From DATFRY01 sp963764695 (GTDB lineage Bacteria > Myxococcota_A > Polyangia > Haliangiales > Haliangiaceae): a stretch of DNA of 64,000 nucleotides. This document shows, in pieces, positions 50,379 through 60,629 of the stretch (position 1 is its first letter; each line of letters starts with the position of its first letter). The position numbers and the translations under genes are program-made. The notes below the pieces were generated by a model. It was not told the origin of the DNA. It made no database searches and was given only the letters and a program-made list of their open reading frames with translations. The stretch is from the NCBI GenBank assembly GCA_963764695.1, contig CAVXTW010000003.1, forward strand, positions 248,001 to 312,000, written 5' to 3'.

Positions 50379-52373
50379 TCAGTGAAAGATGATGGGCAGC
50401 AGCAGCGCGGTCTGCACCGACGCCGAGGCGAAGCCGCTCAGCTGGCGATACAGCGCCACCACCGTCGCTGCCTCGCGCGGGGCCAGGTTCGCGCTGGCCT
50501 CGGCGGCGGCGGCGTCGAGGCGGACCGGCAGCGCCGAGCCGCTGCCCAGGTCGCCGATCAGATCGAGCAGGCTGGGCGGCGGCGGATAGACCTCGAGCGG
50601 AGCGTCCACGCCGATGTCGGCGATCTCGCGCGCCGCGGCCAGCGCGTCCTCGAGCCCGCCGATGCGGTCGACAAGGCCGCGCTGGGCGGCGGCCGCGCCG
50701 GTCCACACCCTGCCCTGGGCCACCGCGCGCACGTCGTCGCCCGACTTCTTGCGGCCCTCGGCCACGCGGGCCACGAAGCTCTCGTAGACGCCCTCCATCA
50801 GCCTCTGCACCGCGCCGCGCTCGTCCGGGCTCCAGCGGTCGAGCGATGACCAGAGGAGCGCGCGCTTGCCGCGCCCCATCGGGAAACCGGTGATGCCGAT
50901 CTTGCCGAGCGCGCGGCCGATGGCGAGCTTGCCGCCGACCACGCCGATCGACCCGGTGAGCGTGGTGCGCGACGCGTAGATGCGGCTGGCGCCGCAGCCG
51001 ATGTAGTAGCCGCCGGACGCTGCCACGCCGCCCATCGAGACCACCACCGGCTTCTTCTTGCGCAGCTCGGCAACGATCTGCCACAGGTTCTCGGACGCCA
51101 GCGCGCTGCCGCCACCCGAGTCGATGCGCAGCACCACCGCCTTGACCGCGTCGTCTGCCGCAAGCGCGCGCAGCGCCGGTCCCAGCACGCGCGGGGCGAT
51201 CTCGCGGCGCGCCGCGGCGCGGCCTCCGCCGTCGCCGTCGACCACGCTGCCGACCGCGTACACCAGGGCCACGTGCGGCTCGCGCGGGCGCTCGGGCGGG
51301 GCCAGGCCGACCATCTGCATCAGCTGCGCGACGCTGCGCGGCTGCTCGTCCTCGGCCAGCTTGACCAGGGTCCACTCGCCGTCGCCCAGGACCTGGTCGC
51401 GGAAGCTGTCGAAGCCGGCCACTCGATCGATGAGGTGCGCGGCCAGCGCGTCGTTGGCCGGGAACACCGCCGTGTCGATCAGCTGGCGCACGCGCGACGG
51501 CGGCATGCGGCGGCCGGCGGCGATGCCGTCGACCAGGGTCTCGAAGCGCTCGTCCAGGATCGCGTCGAGCGTCTTGACCATCTCGGGCGACGGGCGATCG
51601 CGGGTGAGCGGCTCGGCCGCGCCCTTGAACGCGCCGACGTGCAGGAAGTCGGCCTCGATGCCGAGGCGGTCGAGCGCGCCCTTGACGTGGATCGGCACCG
51701 CCGCGGCGCCCGAGACGACGATCTCGCCGCCGGCGGACACACCGATCGAATCGCAGCCGCTCATCGCGAAGTAGGTCACGTTGTCGGCGCTGTCGGCGTG
51801 GCAGTGGATCTTGCGGCCGGCCGGCTTCGCGGCGCGGAACCGGTCGAACGCGGCGCGCAGCTCCTCGGCCACCGGCAGGTCCAACGCGGTGTCGCTCAGG
51901 CGGACGACCAGCGCGGTGACCTTCGGCTCGCGGGCCAGCCGGGTCAGCTGCTCGCCGAGGGCGCGCAGCTCGATGCCTCCGCCGCCGCCGAGCAGGTTGA
52001 ACGAGCGCAGCTCGACCAGCGGGCGGTCCAGCTCGATGACCGCGGCGTGCGGCTTGTCGTCGTCGAAGCCGCGCGAGTGGCGCGGCTCGTCGTACGGGCC
52101 CGGGTCGTCCTTCTGGGTGGCGAGCATGGACAGGAGGCCGAAGGATGACGCAGGTGGCTGGGCCGGGGCTGACGCGGGGGCTGCGACGGGAACGGACGCG
52201 TCGGCGGCCTTGTCGGTTGCGGTCGGCTCGGCCTTGGGGTTGCAAGCGGCCAGCGCGAGTGACGCGAACAGGTGACAGGCAACAGGCAACAGGCGACCGG
52301 CGACCGGAAATGACGGGCTGGTCGCGGCTGGCGCGGAGGCGGCGCGGCCGGCTGCTCGCGGCCGCCGGGTCAC
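50379..52373 (-). CDS. sppA: Signal peptide peptidase SppA (lipoprotein form)
   Basis: 664 residues. GTG 52373 overlaps the upstream stop (GTGA). The lipobox ends at Cys44 (LALAAC), with part of the leader encoded by a heptamer repeat. It is a double-domain (67K-type) SppA: the first half carries the Lys general base in LHVGAFKGAAEPLTRDRPS, the second half the Ser nucleophile in MGGVAASGGYYIGCGA, with RIDSGGGSALASENLW and LTGSIGVVGGKLAI. It degrades cleaved signal peptides in the membrane in E. coli; here it is predicted to be a lipid-anchored periplasmic enzyme. It is translationally coupled to the zinc-ribbon/TPR protein. Confidence 0.9.
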   Translation of the reverse strand: MTRRPRAAGRAASAPAATSPSFPVAGRLLPVACHLFASLALAACNPKAEPTATDKAADASVPVAAPASAPAQPPASSFGLLSMLATQKDDPGPYDEPRHSRGFDDDKPHAAVIELDRPLVELRSFNLLGGGGGIELRALGEQLTRLAREPKVTALVVRLSDTALDLPVAEELRAAFDRFRAAKPAGRKIHCHADSADNVTYFAMSGCDSIGVSAGGEIVVSGAAAVPIHVKGALDRLGIEADFLHVGAFKGAAEPLTRDRPSPEMVKTLDAILDERFETLVDGIAAGRRMPPSRVRQLIDTAVFPANDALAAHLIDRVAGFDSFRDQVLGDGEWTLVKLAEDEQPRSVAQLMQMVGLAPPERPREPHVALVYAVGSVVDGDGGGRAAARREIAPRVLGPALRALAADDAVKAVVLRIDSGGGSALASENLWQIVAELRKKKPVVVSMGGVAASGGYYIGCGASRIYASRTTLTGSIGVVGGKLAIGRALGKIGITGFPMGRGKRALLWSSLDRWSPDERGAVQRLMEGVYESFVARVAEGRKKSGDDVRAVAQGRVWTGAAAAQRGLVDRIGGLEDALAAAREIADIGVDAPLEVYPPPPSLLDLIGDLGSGSALPVRLDAAAAEASANLAPREAATVVALYRQLSGFASASVQTALLLPIIFH
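52269..52310. repeat. Heptamer repeat CAGGNRA, six units (copy 1 of a dispersed element)
   Basis: Units on the plus strand: CAGGTGA, CAGGCAA, CAGGCAA, CAGGCGA, CCGGCGA, CCGGAAA. The order of unit variants (GxGA, GCAA, GCGA, GAAA) is the same as in the arms at 62511-62669. On the minus strand it encodes part of the SppA leader (FPVAGRLLPVACHLF). Confidence 0.85.
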
Positions 52374-55219
52374 GGGGTGCCTGGGGGTTCCGCCGTGCTG
52401 TCGCTGCTGCTGCTCGCGCCGCCGCTGCCGGGCTGGCCGCTGCTGCTGCCGGGCTCGCTGCTGCTGCCGCCGCCGGACTCGCCGCCGGGCTCGCTGGTGC
52501 TGCCTGACTCGCTGCCCGTGCCGGGGGGCTCGATCGGGCCGTCCTTGCCGGCTTCCGATCCGGTGCTGCTCGGGGGCGGCTGGGTGCTGTCGGGCGGCGT
52601 GGGCGGGGTTCCGCTGCCGGTACCGCTGCCGGTGCCACCGCTTCCGCTGCCGCTGGAGTCGCCGATCTCGCGCTTGAGGTTGTCGATGCGGAGGCGGGCG
52701 GCGCTGGCGCGCGGGCTGGTCGGGTGCTCGGACAGGAAGGCCTCGAAGCGCTCGAGGGCCTGGGGCTTGAGGCCCTGGCGCTGGTACGCCTCGGCGATGC
52801 CCCACATGGCCGGCTGGTAGCGCGACGAGATGCCCAGGGCCGCGCGGAAGCGGGCGTGCGCGCTCGCGAACTCGCGGCGATCGAGGTGGCAGTAGCCGAG
52901 GCCGGTCAGTGCCTCGACGCTGGCCGGATGCATGTCCAGCACCTTGCGGTAGAGCGGCATCGCGCCGCCGCAGTTGCCGTCCTCGGCCAGCTTCTCGGCG
53001 CGGGCCAGCACGGCGTCGAACGAATCGCGGCTGCCCGCGGCCGGCTTGCCGCCCTCGGCCGGCTTGTTGCCACCCTCGGCCGGCTTGCCCGCCACCGGCT
53101 CGCGCGGCTTGCCGGCGCTGGCCGGCTCCTCGGGCGGCATCGGATCAGCAGTGTCGACCGGCGGCTTGGCCGTCCCGGCGATCTTGTCGAGCAGCGCGCG
53201 CGCCCCGGTGTGGCGAGGCTGGGCCTTGAGCACCGCCTCGGCGCCGCTGACCGCGGCGTCGGCGTTGGCGTCGAGATAGTCGATCCAGGCCAGGCGGAAG
53301 CGCGCGCGCACGTCTCCGGCCGGCGACGCCTTGGCCAGCTTGTCGAGCAGCACGCGCGCGTCGCGCAGGCGATCGTCGCGCACGCGCAGGAGCGACATCA
53401 CCATGTCGGCATCGCGGGCCAGCGCCGCGCCGCCCTGCGGGAACTGCGCCACGCGCCGCAGCAGCCGCTCCACCTCGATGGTGCGGTCTCCTTCGAGCCG
53501 GCGCGCGTCGGCCATGGCCAGCACCGCGGCCGGGTGATCGGCCTGCAGGGCCAGCGCCTGGTCGGCAAGCTGGTGGGCCGTGCGGCCGCGCGCGCGCGCC
53601 TGCTCGGTGAGCTTCTTGCTCTCGGCCGGCGTGGGGGCGAGCTTGGCCCTGTCGAGCAGCTGCTGGCCCAGCGCGGTCTCGACCCGCGAGCGCATGGCCA
53701 GGAACGCCGGGCTCTTCGCCGCGGCCTCGCCGCCGGCACCCGACGCCAGCGCCGACAGCTGCTCGGCGGTCGGCTCGAGCGTCTCCTGCGAGTCGGTGAC
53801 CAGCGCCGTGTCGGCGTCGGTGAGCAGCTTGTCCAGCTCGGCCGCCGCGTCGGGCGGCGCGGGTGTGGTCGGAGGCGTGACCGGCGGCTGCGGCGCGACC
53901 GCGACCGCCGCGTCGGCCGGCTGCGCCACCGGAGCCGCCTCCTCGCTCTCCTCGCCGCCCGTGTACAGGAACAGGTAGACCGTGCCGGCCGCGCCGGCCA
54001 TCACGATCAGCGAGAACAGGATCACCCACAGCCCGCCGCGGCTGCGCGGCGGGATGAGCGGCTCGTCGTCGGAATACGACGTGGGCACGAAGCGCCCGTT
54101 CTCGAACTCGCCGCGGATGTTCGGCATCCCGCCGCCGCCGACGAACGCGGCCTCGTCGGACTGGCCGCGCGCGCGGCCGCCGGTCGGCCCGCTGGCGCCG
54201 TCGCGCGATGTCGAACCTTGCTTGCGGACCTGGCCCTTTGTCGCCCAGCCGCCGGTGACCGGACCGGCCGGCGCGCTCGACGTCGACGGCCGCGACGGCG
54301 GCGGCTGCAGCGGAAAGCCGATCGGCGCCGACGGGCGCGACGTCGATCCCGACCCGCCATCGTCGAGCATGCCGGCCCCGTAGGGCGGCAGGGTCGGCGC
54401 GGTGCCGAGCGTCGACGGCTGGCGCACGCGCGGCTGGTCCACCTCGCTGTCGTGGTTGTTCGAGTCGTCCGGCTCGATCGGCAGGTCGCTGGCCGACGGC
54501 TCGGCCTGCGCCGCCATCAGATGGGCGTCGTGGGCCCCGCTGCGCGGCCCCGGCGCCAGGGCGGCTCCGCCCAGCGGCAGGGTGCGGACGAACGAGCCGG
54601 CGTTGGGACCGGATCCCGGGTCGGCCAGCTCGGCGACCGAGCCACCGTTGGAGCTGCCGGACGCGTCGTCGAGGCGCATGGGAGCGGCCCCGACGAAGCT
54701 CTCCTCCGACGGGAGGTCGGAAGCGTGGTCGGGCACGCCGGTGGACCAGCGGCCGGACGCGCGCGCCTCGTGGGCCTCGTCGGCGATGCCGAAGAACGAC
54801 GCCAGCTCACCGATCTCGCCGAGCAGCTTCCACTTCTTGCCGGTGCGCGAGATGGAGCAGCCGCGGCTCACGCGGCCCGAGACGATCCACTTCTGCAGCG
54901 TCGACAGCTCGCGGCAGGTCTTGATCTCGCCGTCCTCGAGGCGAATGAGCCAGGTGCGCTCGCCCTCCTCGGCGTCCATGAGCACGCTCGACGCGCGCTC
55001 CGCCACCATGGATGGCGAGGTCGGCCTGGTGTGAGGGTCGGGCACCGGCGTGATCCGGCTCGGCTGTCGCGACGCCGGGGCCTCATCCTGTCCCACGGTG
55101 CGCCCGCGCACCTTGAACATGTGGCCACAGGTCGTGCACTTGACCGTAACGCCGCCCGGCTTGAGCTTGCTCTCGTCAAGCTCGTACTCGGTCTGGCACT
55201 TCTCGCAGCGTACGTCCAT
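52370..55219 (-). CDS. Zinc-ribbon / single-TM / TPR protein with Ser-Gly-Pro-rich tail
   Basis: 949 residues from ATG 55219. Residues 1-45 are an MJ0042-type zinc ribbon (RCEKCQTEYELDES ... VKCTTCGHMFKVRGR, two CxxC). Residues about 85-145 resemble a GYF_2-like module (WLIRLEDGEIKTCRELSTLQKWIVSGRV). A long disordered Pro/Ser region leads to one helix near 400-425 (LWVILFSLIVMAGAAGTVYLFL). Outside the membrane are several TPRs (LLDRAKLAPTPAESKKL; VLDMHPASVEALTGLGYCHLDRREFASAHARFRAALG; AYQRQGLKPQALERFEAFL), and a low-complexity tail of GSGSGG/PPSS repeats. Such proteins are widespread in Myxococcota, some in motility or signalling clusters. Coupled to sppA by GTGA overlap. Confidence 0.85.
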   Translation of the reverse strand: MDVRCEKCQTEYELDESKLKPGGVTVKCTTCGHMFKVRGRTVGQDEAPASRQPSRITPVPDPHTRPTSPSMVAERASSVLMDAEEGERTWLIRLEDGEIKTCRELSTLQKWIVSGRVSRGCSISRTGKKWKLLGEIGELASFFGIADEAHEARASGRWSTGVPDHASDLPSEESFVGAAPMRLDDASGSSNGGSVAELADPGSGPNAGSFVRTLPLGGAALAPGPRSGAHDAHLMAAQAEPSASDLPIEPDDSNNHDSEVDQPRVRQPSTLGTAPTLPPYGAGMLDDGGSGSTSRPSAPIGFPLQPPPSRPSTSSAPAGPVTGGWATKGQVRKQGSTSRDGASGPTGGRARGQSDEAAFVGGGGMPNIRGEFENGRFVPTSYSDDEPLIPPRSRGGLWVILFSLIVMAGAAGTVYLFLYTGGEESEEAAPVAQPADAAVAVAPQPPVTPPTTPAPPDAAAELDKLLTDADTALVTDSQETLEPTAEQLSALASGAGGEAAAKSPAFLAMRSRVETALGQQLLDRAKLAPTPAESKKLTEQARARGRTAHQLADQALALQADHPAAVLAMADARRLEGDRTIEVERLLRRVAQFPQGGAALARDADMVMSLLRVRDDRLRDARVLLDKLAKASPAGDVRARFRLAWIDYLDANADAAVSGAEAVLKAQPRHTGARALLDKIAGTAKPPVDTADPMPPEEPASAGKPREPVAGKPAEGGNKPAEGGKPAAGSRDSFDAVLARAEKLAEDGNCGGAMPLYRKVLDMHPASVEALTGLGYCHLDRREFASAHARFRAALGISSRYQPAMWGIAEAYQRQGLKPQALERFEAFLSEHPTSPRASAARLRIDNLKREIGDSSGSGSGGTGSGTGSGTPPTPPDSTQPPPSSTGSEAGKDGPIEPPGTGSESGSTSEPGGESGGGSSSEPGSSSGQPGSGGASSSSDSTAEPPGTP

Positions 55220-55362
55220 TTCAGCGTGAGCCTCGGCGCGATGGCGCCATCCCCCGACCTGAAGCGGTCACCCGACTGTAGGCGGTTACCGCGTCGGAAG
55301 CCATCAATTCTCAGCCTATAGCATGGGCGCGAGCGACGCACAAAGGTTGCTAAGATGGAGCG

Positions 55363-55758
55363 GTGCAAGCGCAAGAAGGCGGGGGCAGGCGGGGGAGGGA
55401 GTCGGGGCGCGTGGCCGAGCGCGTGGCGGTCGACGCCTTCGTCAAGGTACGTGGCGAGGGTGCGCGCGAGTTCGTGTTCCGCACGCGCGATCTCTCGGAA
55501 AGTGGACTCTTTCTTTACACGCGGGTCGGGCACTCGTACCCGTTCCGCATCGGGTCGACGCTCGACATCGAGCTCTACGACTACGACGAGTACGTGACCT
55601 GCGAGGTGGTGGTGGTGCGCGTCGTCGAGCCGGGCAGCGCCGAGTCCGATCACTACCCGACCGGCTTCGGCGTGCGCATCTCCGGCATGGCCGCCGAGCA
55701 TCGACAGCGGCTGGTCACGATGCTCACCCGCCTGAACAAGGGCGAGGGCCTCTACTGA
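55363..55758 (+). CDS. PilZ domain protein (c-di-GMP receptor candidate)
   Basis: 131 residues from GTG 55363. The PilZ signature has RxxxR (RESGR) near residue 12 and DxSxxG (DLSESGLF) near residue 43. Beta strands follow (YPFRIGSTLDIELYDYDEYVTCEVVVVRVV; YPTGFGVRISGMAAEHRQRL). PilZ proteins bind cyclic di-GMP and control motility, polysaccharide or pili. It stands alone in this orientation and is divergent from the zinc-ribbon protein, separated by about 143 bases, so a shared control region is possible. Confidence 0.88.
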   Translation: MQAQEGGGRRGRESGRVAERVAVDAFVKVRGEGAREFVFRTRDLSESGLFLYTRVGHSYPFRIGSTLDIELYDYDEYVTCEVVVVRVVEPGSAESDHYPTGFGVRISGMAAEHRQRLVTMLTRLNKGEGLY

Positions 55759-56057
55759 GGCAGCTCCCGTCGGGTCCTTGGGCGGTGTCCTCGACGCCGC
55801 GCCGTGGGTCCTGACGCCCCTGGATGTGTAGGCCTACATACCGCGAAGTCGGGAACTTGCGGGGTGCAAGGCAGCCACGCTCCGGAGCCTGTGGGCTTGT
55901 GGATAATCTGTGCAGAGCCACCGGATTGAAGGGGGGTCGCTGTGGAGTCTAACTCTGCCGCTGATTAAGTAGCCTGCGTTACGATGTTCCACGCGATGTT
56001 GTCGAACGGCGCACAAGCATATCGAATCATTCGATTATTTGAGCGTTTCACGACTTG
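55759..56057. other. 299-base convergent intergenic region with palindromes and a DnaA-box sequence
   Basis: Between the ends of PilZ (plus) and a membrane-protein gene (minus). It contains the perfect palindromes TGTAGGCCTACA (55827-55838) and ATCGAATCATTCGAT (56021-56035, 7-bp arms with one central base), and TGTGGATAA (55898-55906), which is the reverse complement of the DnaA box TTATCCACA. The right part (55955-56045) is AT-rich for this genome. No gene is supported. See findings. Confidence 0.6.
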
Positions 56058-56702
56058 TCAGGCCTGGTAGAGCCCGAGCAGCCACAGAAACAGCCCCGAC
56101 GCGACGAGCACCCCGGCCGTTGTCGCCGCGCGGGGCACCAGGCGGTCCTCGGCGCTGATGCCGCGCCACGCGAACAGAGCACCGCCGCCGAGCCAGGTCA
56201 GAAAGCCGAGCAGCGCGAGCACGGCCCAGCCCACGTCGGGCGCCTCGTCGCGATCGAGAAGCTCGTAGTGCCACGTCGCGCGCTGGGCTTCGGTCTTTCC
56301 TGGGTCAGGAGCGCCGCCCTCCATGCGCGCCAGCAGCGCGGCGATGCGGCGGTTGGCCGGCTCCAGGCGATCCTGGTGGGGCACGTAGAAGCTGCGCGTG
56401 GCCAGGATGGAGCCGCGCACGCCCTGCCACGCGGCGAGCGCGGTGGCGAGGTCGCCCTTCTTCTCGGCCTCGGCGGCCAGCGTCTCCAGGCGGTCGTAGG
56501 CGTCGGACACGTGCGGCGCGAGCGGGACGTACCAGCGCGCGGCGCGGCGCCACCAGCGGATCGCCTCCTCGTTGTCGCCCCCCTCGAAGGCGCGGTCGCC
56601 GTCGTCGAGCGCGCTGCCGCCCTGCCACACCGCGCGGGTCAACACCACGCCGCCGCAGAAGGCGACAACCAGCGCGCCGGCCGCCAGTCGCCGCCCCATC
56701 AC
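56058..56702 (-). CDS. Membrane protein with periplasmic helical domain, end of ABC operon
   Basis: 214 residues from ATG 56702, overlapping the permease stop. Helices at the N-terminus (AAGALVVAFCGGVVLTRAVW) and two near the end (VGWAVLALLGFLTWLGGGALFAW, TTAGVLVASGLFLWLLGLYQ). Between them is a TPR-like helical domain (DDGDRAFEGGDNEEAIRWWRRAARWYVPLA; AAWQGVRGSILATRSFYVPHQ). Not recognised as a named family, though similar proteins occur beside gliding- or secretion-type ABC-2 exporters. Probably a partner of the ABC transporter encoded just upstream. Confidence 0.8.
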   Translation of the reverse strand: MMGRRLAAGALVVAFCGGVVLTRAVWQGGSALDDGDRAFEGGDNEEAIRWWRRAARWYVPLAPHVSDAYDRLETLAAEAEKKGDLATALAAWQGVRGSILATRSFYVPHQDRLEPANRRIAALLARMEGGAPDPGKTEAQRATWHYELLDRDEAPDVGWAVLALLGFLTWLGGGALFAWRGISAEDRLVPRAATTAGVLVASGLFLWLLGLYQA

Positions 56703-57486
56703 AGGAAGTCCCGGCGGGCGAAGATGACCACCGCCAGCGCCAGCAGGAGCGCGATGTAGAGCGCGCCGTGGCCGGCCGCGGCCGCCACGTAGGACCAGGC
56801 GACGAAGTCGCTGTGCACTGACACCACCTTGCCGTCCAGTGTACTGCCCGAGACCTGGAACAGGTGCAGGTCCGGCACGATGTAGAGCGCGGCGCGGCAG
56901 ACGACGCGGATGACCGGCTGGGTGGCCGAGTCGACAACCGCGCGCAGCTCGTCGGTGGCGCGGCCGACCAGCCAGATGCCGGCGGTGAAGACGCCCGACA
57001 GCACCGGGCTGGAGAACGACGAGAAGAACGCCGCCACCGCGGCCACCACCAGCACCTCGATCCAGGTGAGCAGCAGCGCCTTGACGGTGACCGCGCCGAA
57101 GCTGACGTCCTGGATCCAGAACAGGCCCGCCATCATGACCGTCGAGACGGCGACCAGCAGCGTGAGGCTGGCGGCCATCCCGAAGTAGCGACCGAGCAGG
57201 AGCTCGTGGCGCTCGATCGGCTTGGCCAGCATCGTGTGGATGGTGCGGCGCTGGATCTCGGTGTAGAGCAGCAGGGCGCCCAGCACCATCGCCGTGATGC
57301 AGCCGAAGAAGGAGGTGCCGCCCAGGGCCACGTCGATGGCGACGCGCTGCTCCTGGTGCAGAGACATCTCGCCCAGCACCAGGGCGAACAGCATCACCCC
57401 CGCCGAGACCAGCAGCACGGCGATGAGGAAGCGGTGCCGGATCGCCCAGCGAAACGTGTTGAGCGCGACGGCGTAGATGCGGCCGA

Positions 57487-57490
<4 letters not shown>
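56699..57490 (-). CDS. ABC-2 type transporter permease
   Basis: 263 residues with six helices (RFLIAVLLVSAGVMLFALVLG; FFGCITAMVLGALLLYTEIQ; LGRYFGMAASLTLLVAVSTVMMAGLFW; LLTWIEVLVVAAVAAFFSSF; VLSGVFTAGIWLVGRATDEL; VAAAAGHGALYIALLLALAVVIFARRDFL). The IQRRTIHTMLAKPIERHELLLGRYFG stretch is typical of ABC-2/NosY-type permeases with helical couplers. ATG 57490 overlaps the ATPase stop, and its own stop overlaps the next gene, so all three are cotranslated. Exports an unknown substrate; the sugar-modifying genes upstream hint at a glycan or lipid. Confidence 0.9.
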
Positions 57491-58571
<1,081 letters not shown>

Positions 58572-58575
<4 letters not shown>

Positions 58576-59671
58576 GACAGCGCCTCGCCCAGCGCGTCGG
58601 CGACCGCATCCAGCTCGGCCGAGCGCATCCCGATGTAGAGCGGTACGGCCAGCGAGCGATCGTGCAGCGCGTCGGCATGCGGCAAGCGGAGCACGAGCCG
58701 CGCCGGTGCGGGGGCAGGCGGTGAAAGGCATAGGTGGCCGGCCCGCTCTCGATGGCGGCCGCGGCCAGGGCGCGCCGCACCTTGTCGCGGTCGACGCCGG
58801 CGGCGAGCAGCACGGCGAAGGTCTGGTAGGCGTGCACGGCGCTGGCAGCAGGCTCCTGCCACGACAGCCGACCCGCGCGGGCCAGCGGGGCCAGGCGCCG
58901 GCGGTAGCCCTCGGCCAGCAGGCGCCGCTCCGCCACCATCTCGTCCATGCGGGCCAGCTGGGCGCAGCCGATCGCCGCCGACACCTCCGACAGCCGCGCG
59001 TTGGTCCCGGCGCGCTGGAAGCTGCCCGGCCCGTCCTGGCCGTGGTTGCGCAGCTCGCGCAGCGATGCGGCCAGCCCGTCGTCGTCGCACAGGACCGCGC
59101 CGCCCTCGCCGGTGGTGATCATCTTGCGCGGATGAAACGACAGGATGGCGAGGCGACCGCTCGCGCCACCGGGGCGCCCGGCCGAGTCGGCCCCGCCCAG
59201 CCCGCATGCGGCGTCGGCGATGACCGGCACGTCGCTGGCCGACTGCAGGCGCTCGAGCGGCGCGGACTCGGCCGGCAGGCCGAGCTGATCGATCGAGATG
59301 ATCGCGCGCGGCCGCTCGCAGCGGGTCAGCGCCTCGCGCGCGCCGGCCGTGTCGATGGTCCAGGTCGCCGCGTCGACGTCGACCGGCACCGGCGTGGCCC
59401 CGGCGCGCACCACCGCGTTGGCCGCAGCCGGAAAGCCGAACGCGGTGACCAGCACCTGATCGCCGGCCGCGACGCCGAGCGCCCACAGGGCCAGCTCGAG
59501 CGCCGCGGTGCCGGACGCGACCGCGACGGCGTGGCGGCGGCCGCAGCGCTCGGCCAGCGCCTGCTCGAAGCGCAGGTTCTCGGGACCGAGGACCAGGCGG
59601 CCGGAGCGCAGTGCGCGCTCGGCCGCGGCCAGCTCGGTCTCGCCCAGCGACGGACGGGCCAGGGGGATCAC
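58572..59671 (-). CDS. DegT/DnrJ/EryC1 sugar aminotransferase (frameshift near the C-terminus)
   Basis: PLP-dependent aminotransferase acting on keto-sugar nucleotides. GTG 59671. Domain features: IPLARPSLGETELAAAERALRSG, GRRHAVAVASGTAALELALWALG (PLP phosphate binding), ADAACGLGGA (Asp for the pyridine N), SFHPRKMITTGEGGAVL with the Schiff-base Lys, and LRNHGQDG, NARLSEVSAAIGCAQL. After AFHRLP the frame breaks in a run of five C near 58710. The next frame carries the normal ending (PHADALHDRSLAVPLYIGM) to a stop at 58572 that overlaps the ABC gene GTG. A single-base homopolymer error or a phase-variable tract is likely. Corrected length about 365. Confidence 0.85.
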
Positions 59672-59672
59672 G

Positions 59673-60625
<953 letters not shown>

Positions 60626-60629
<4 letters not shown>

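Noticed and set aside
55898..55906. Chromosomal origin (oriC) at the DnaA-box match
   Set aside because: Only one perfect box, no cluster, and no dnaA, dnaN, gyrB, rpmH or parAB genes nearby; kept only as a curiosity.
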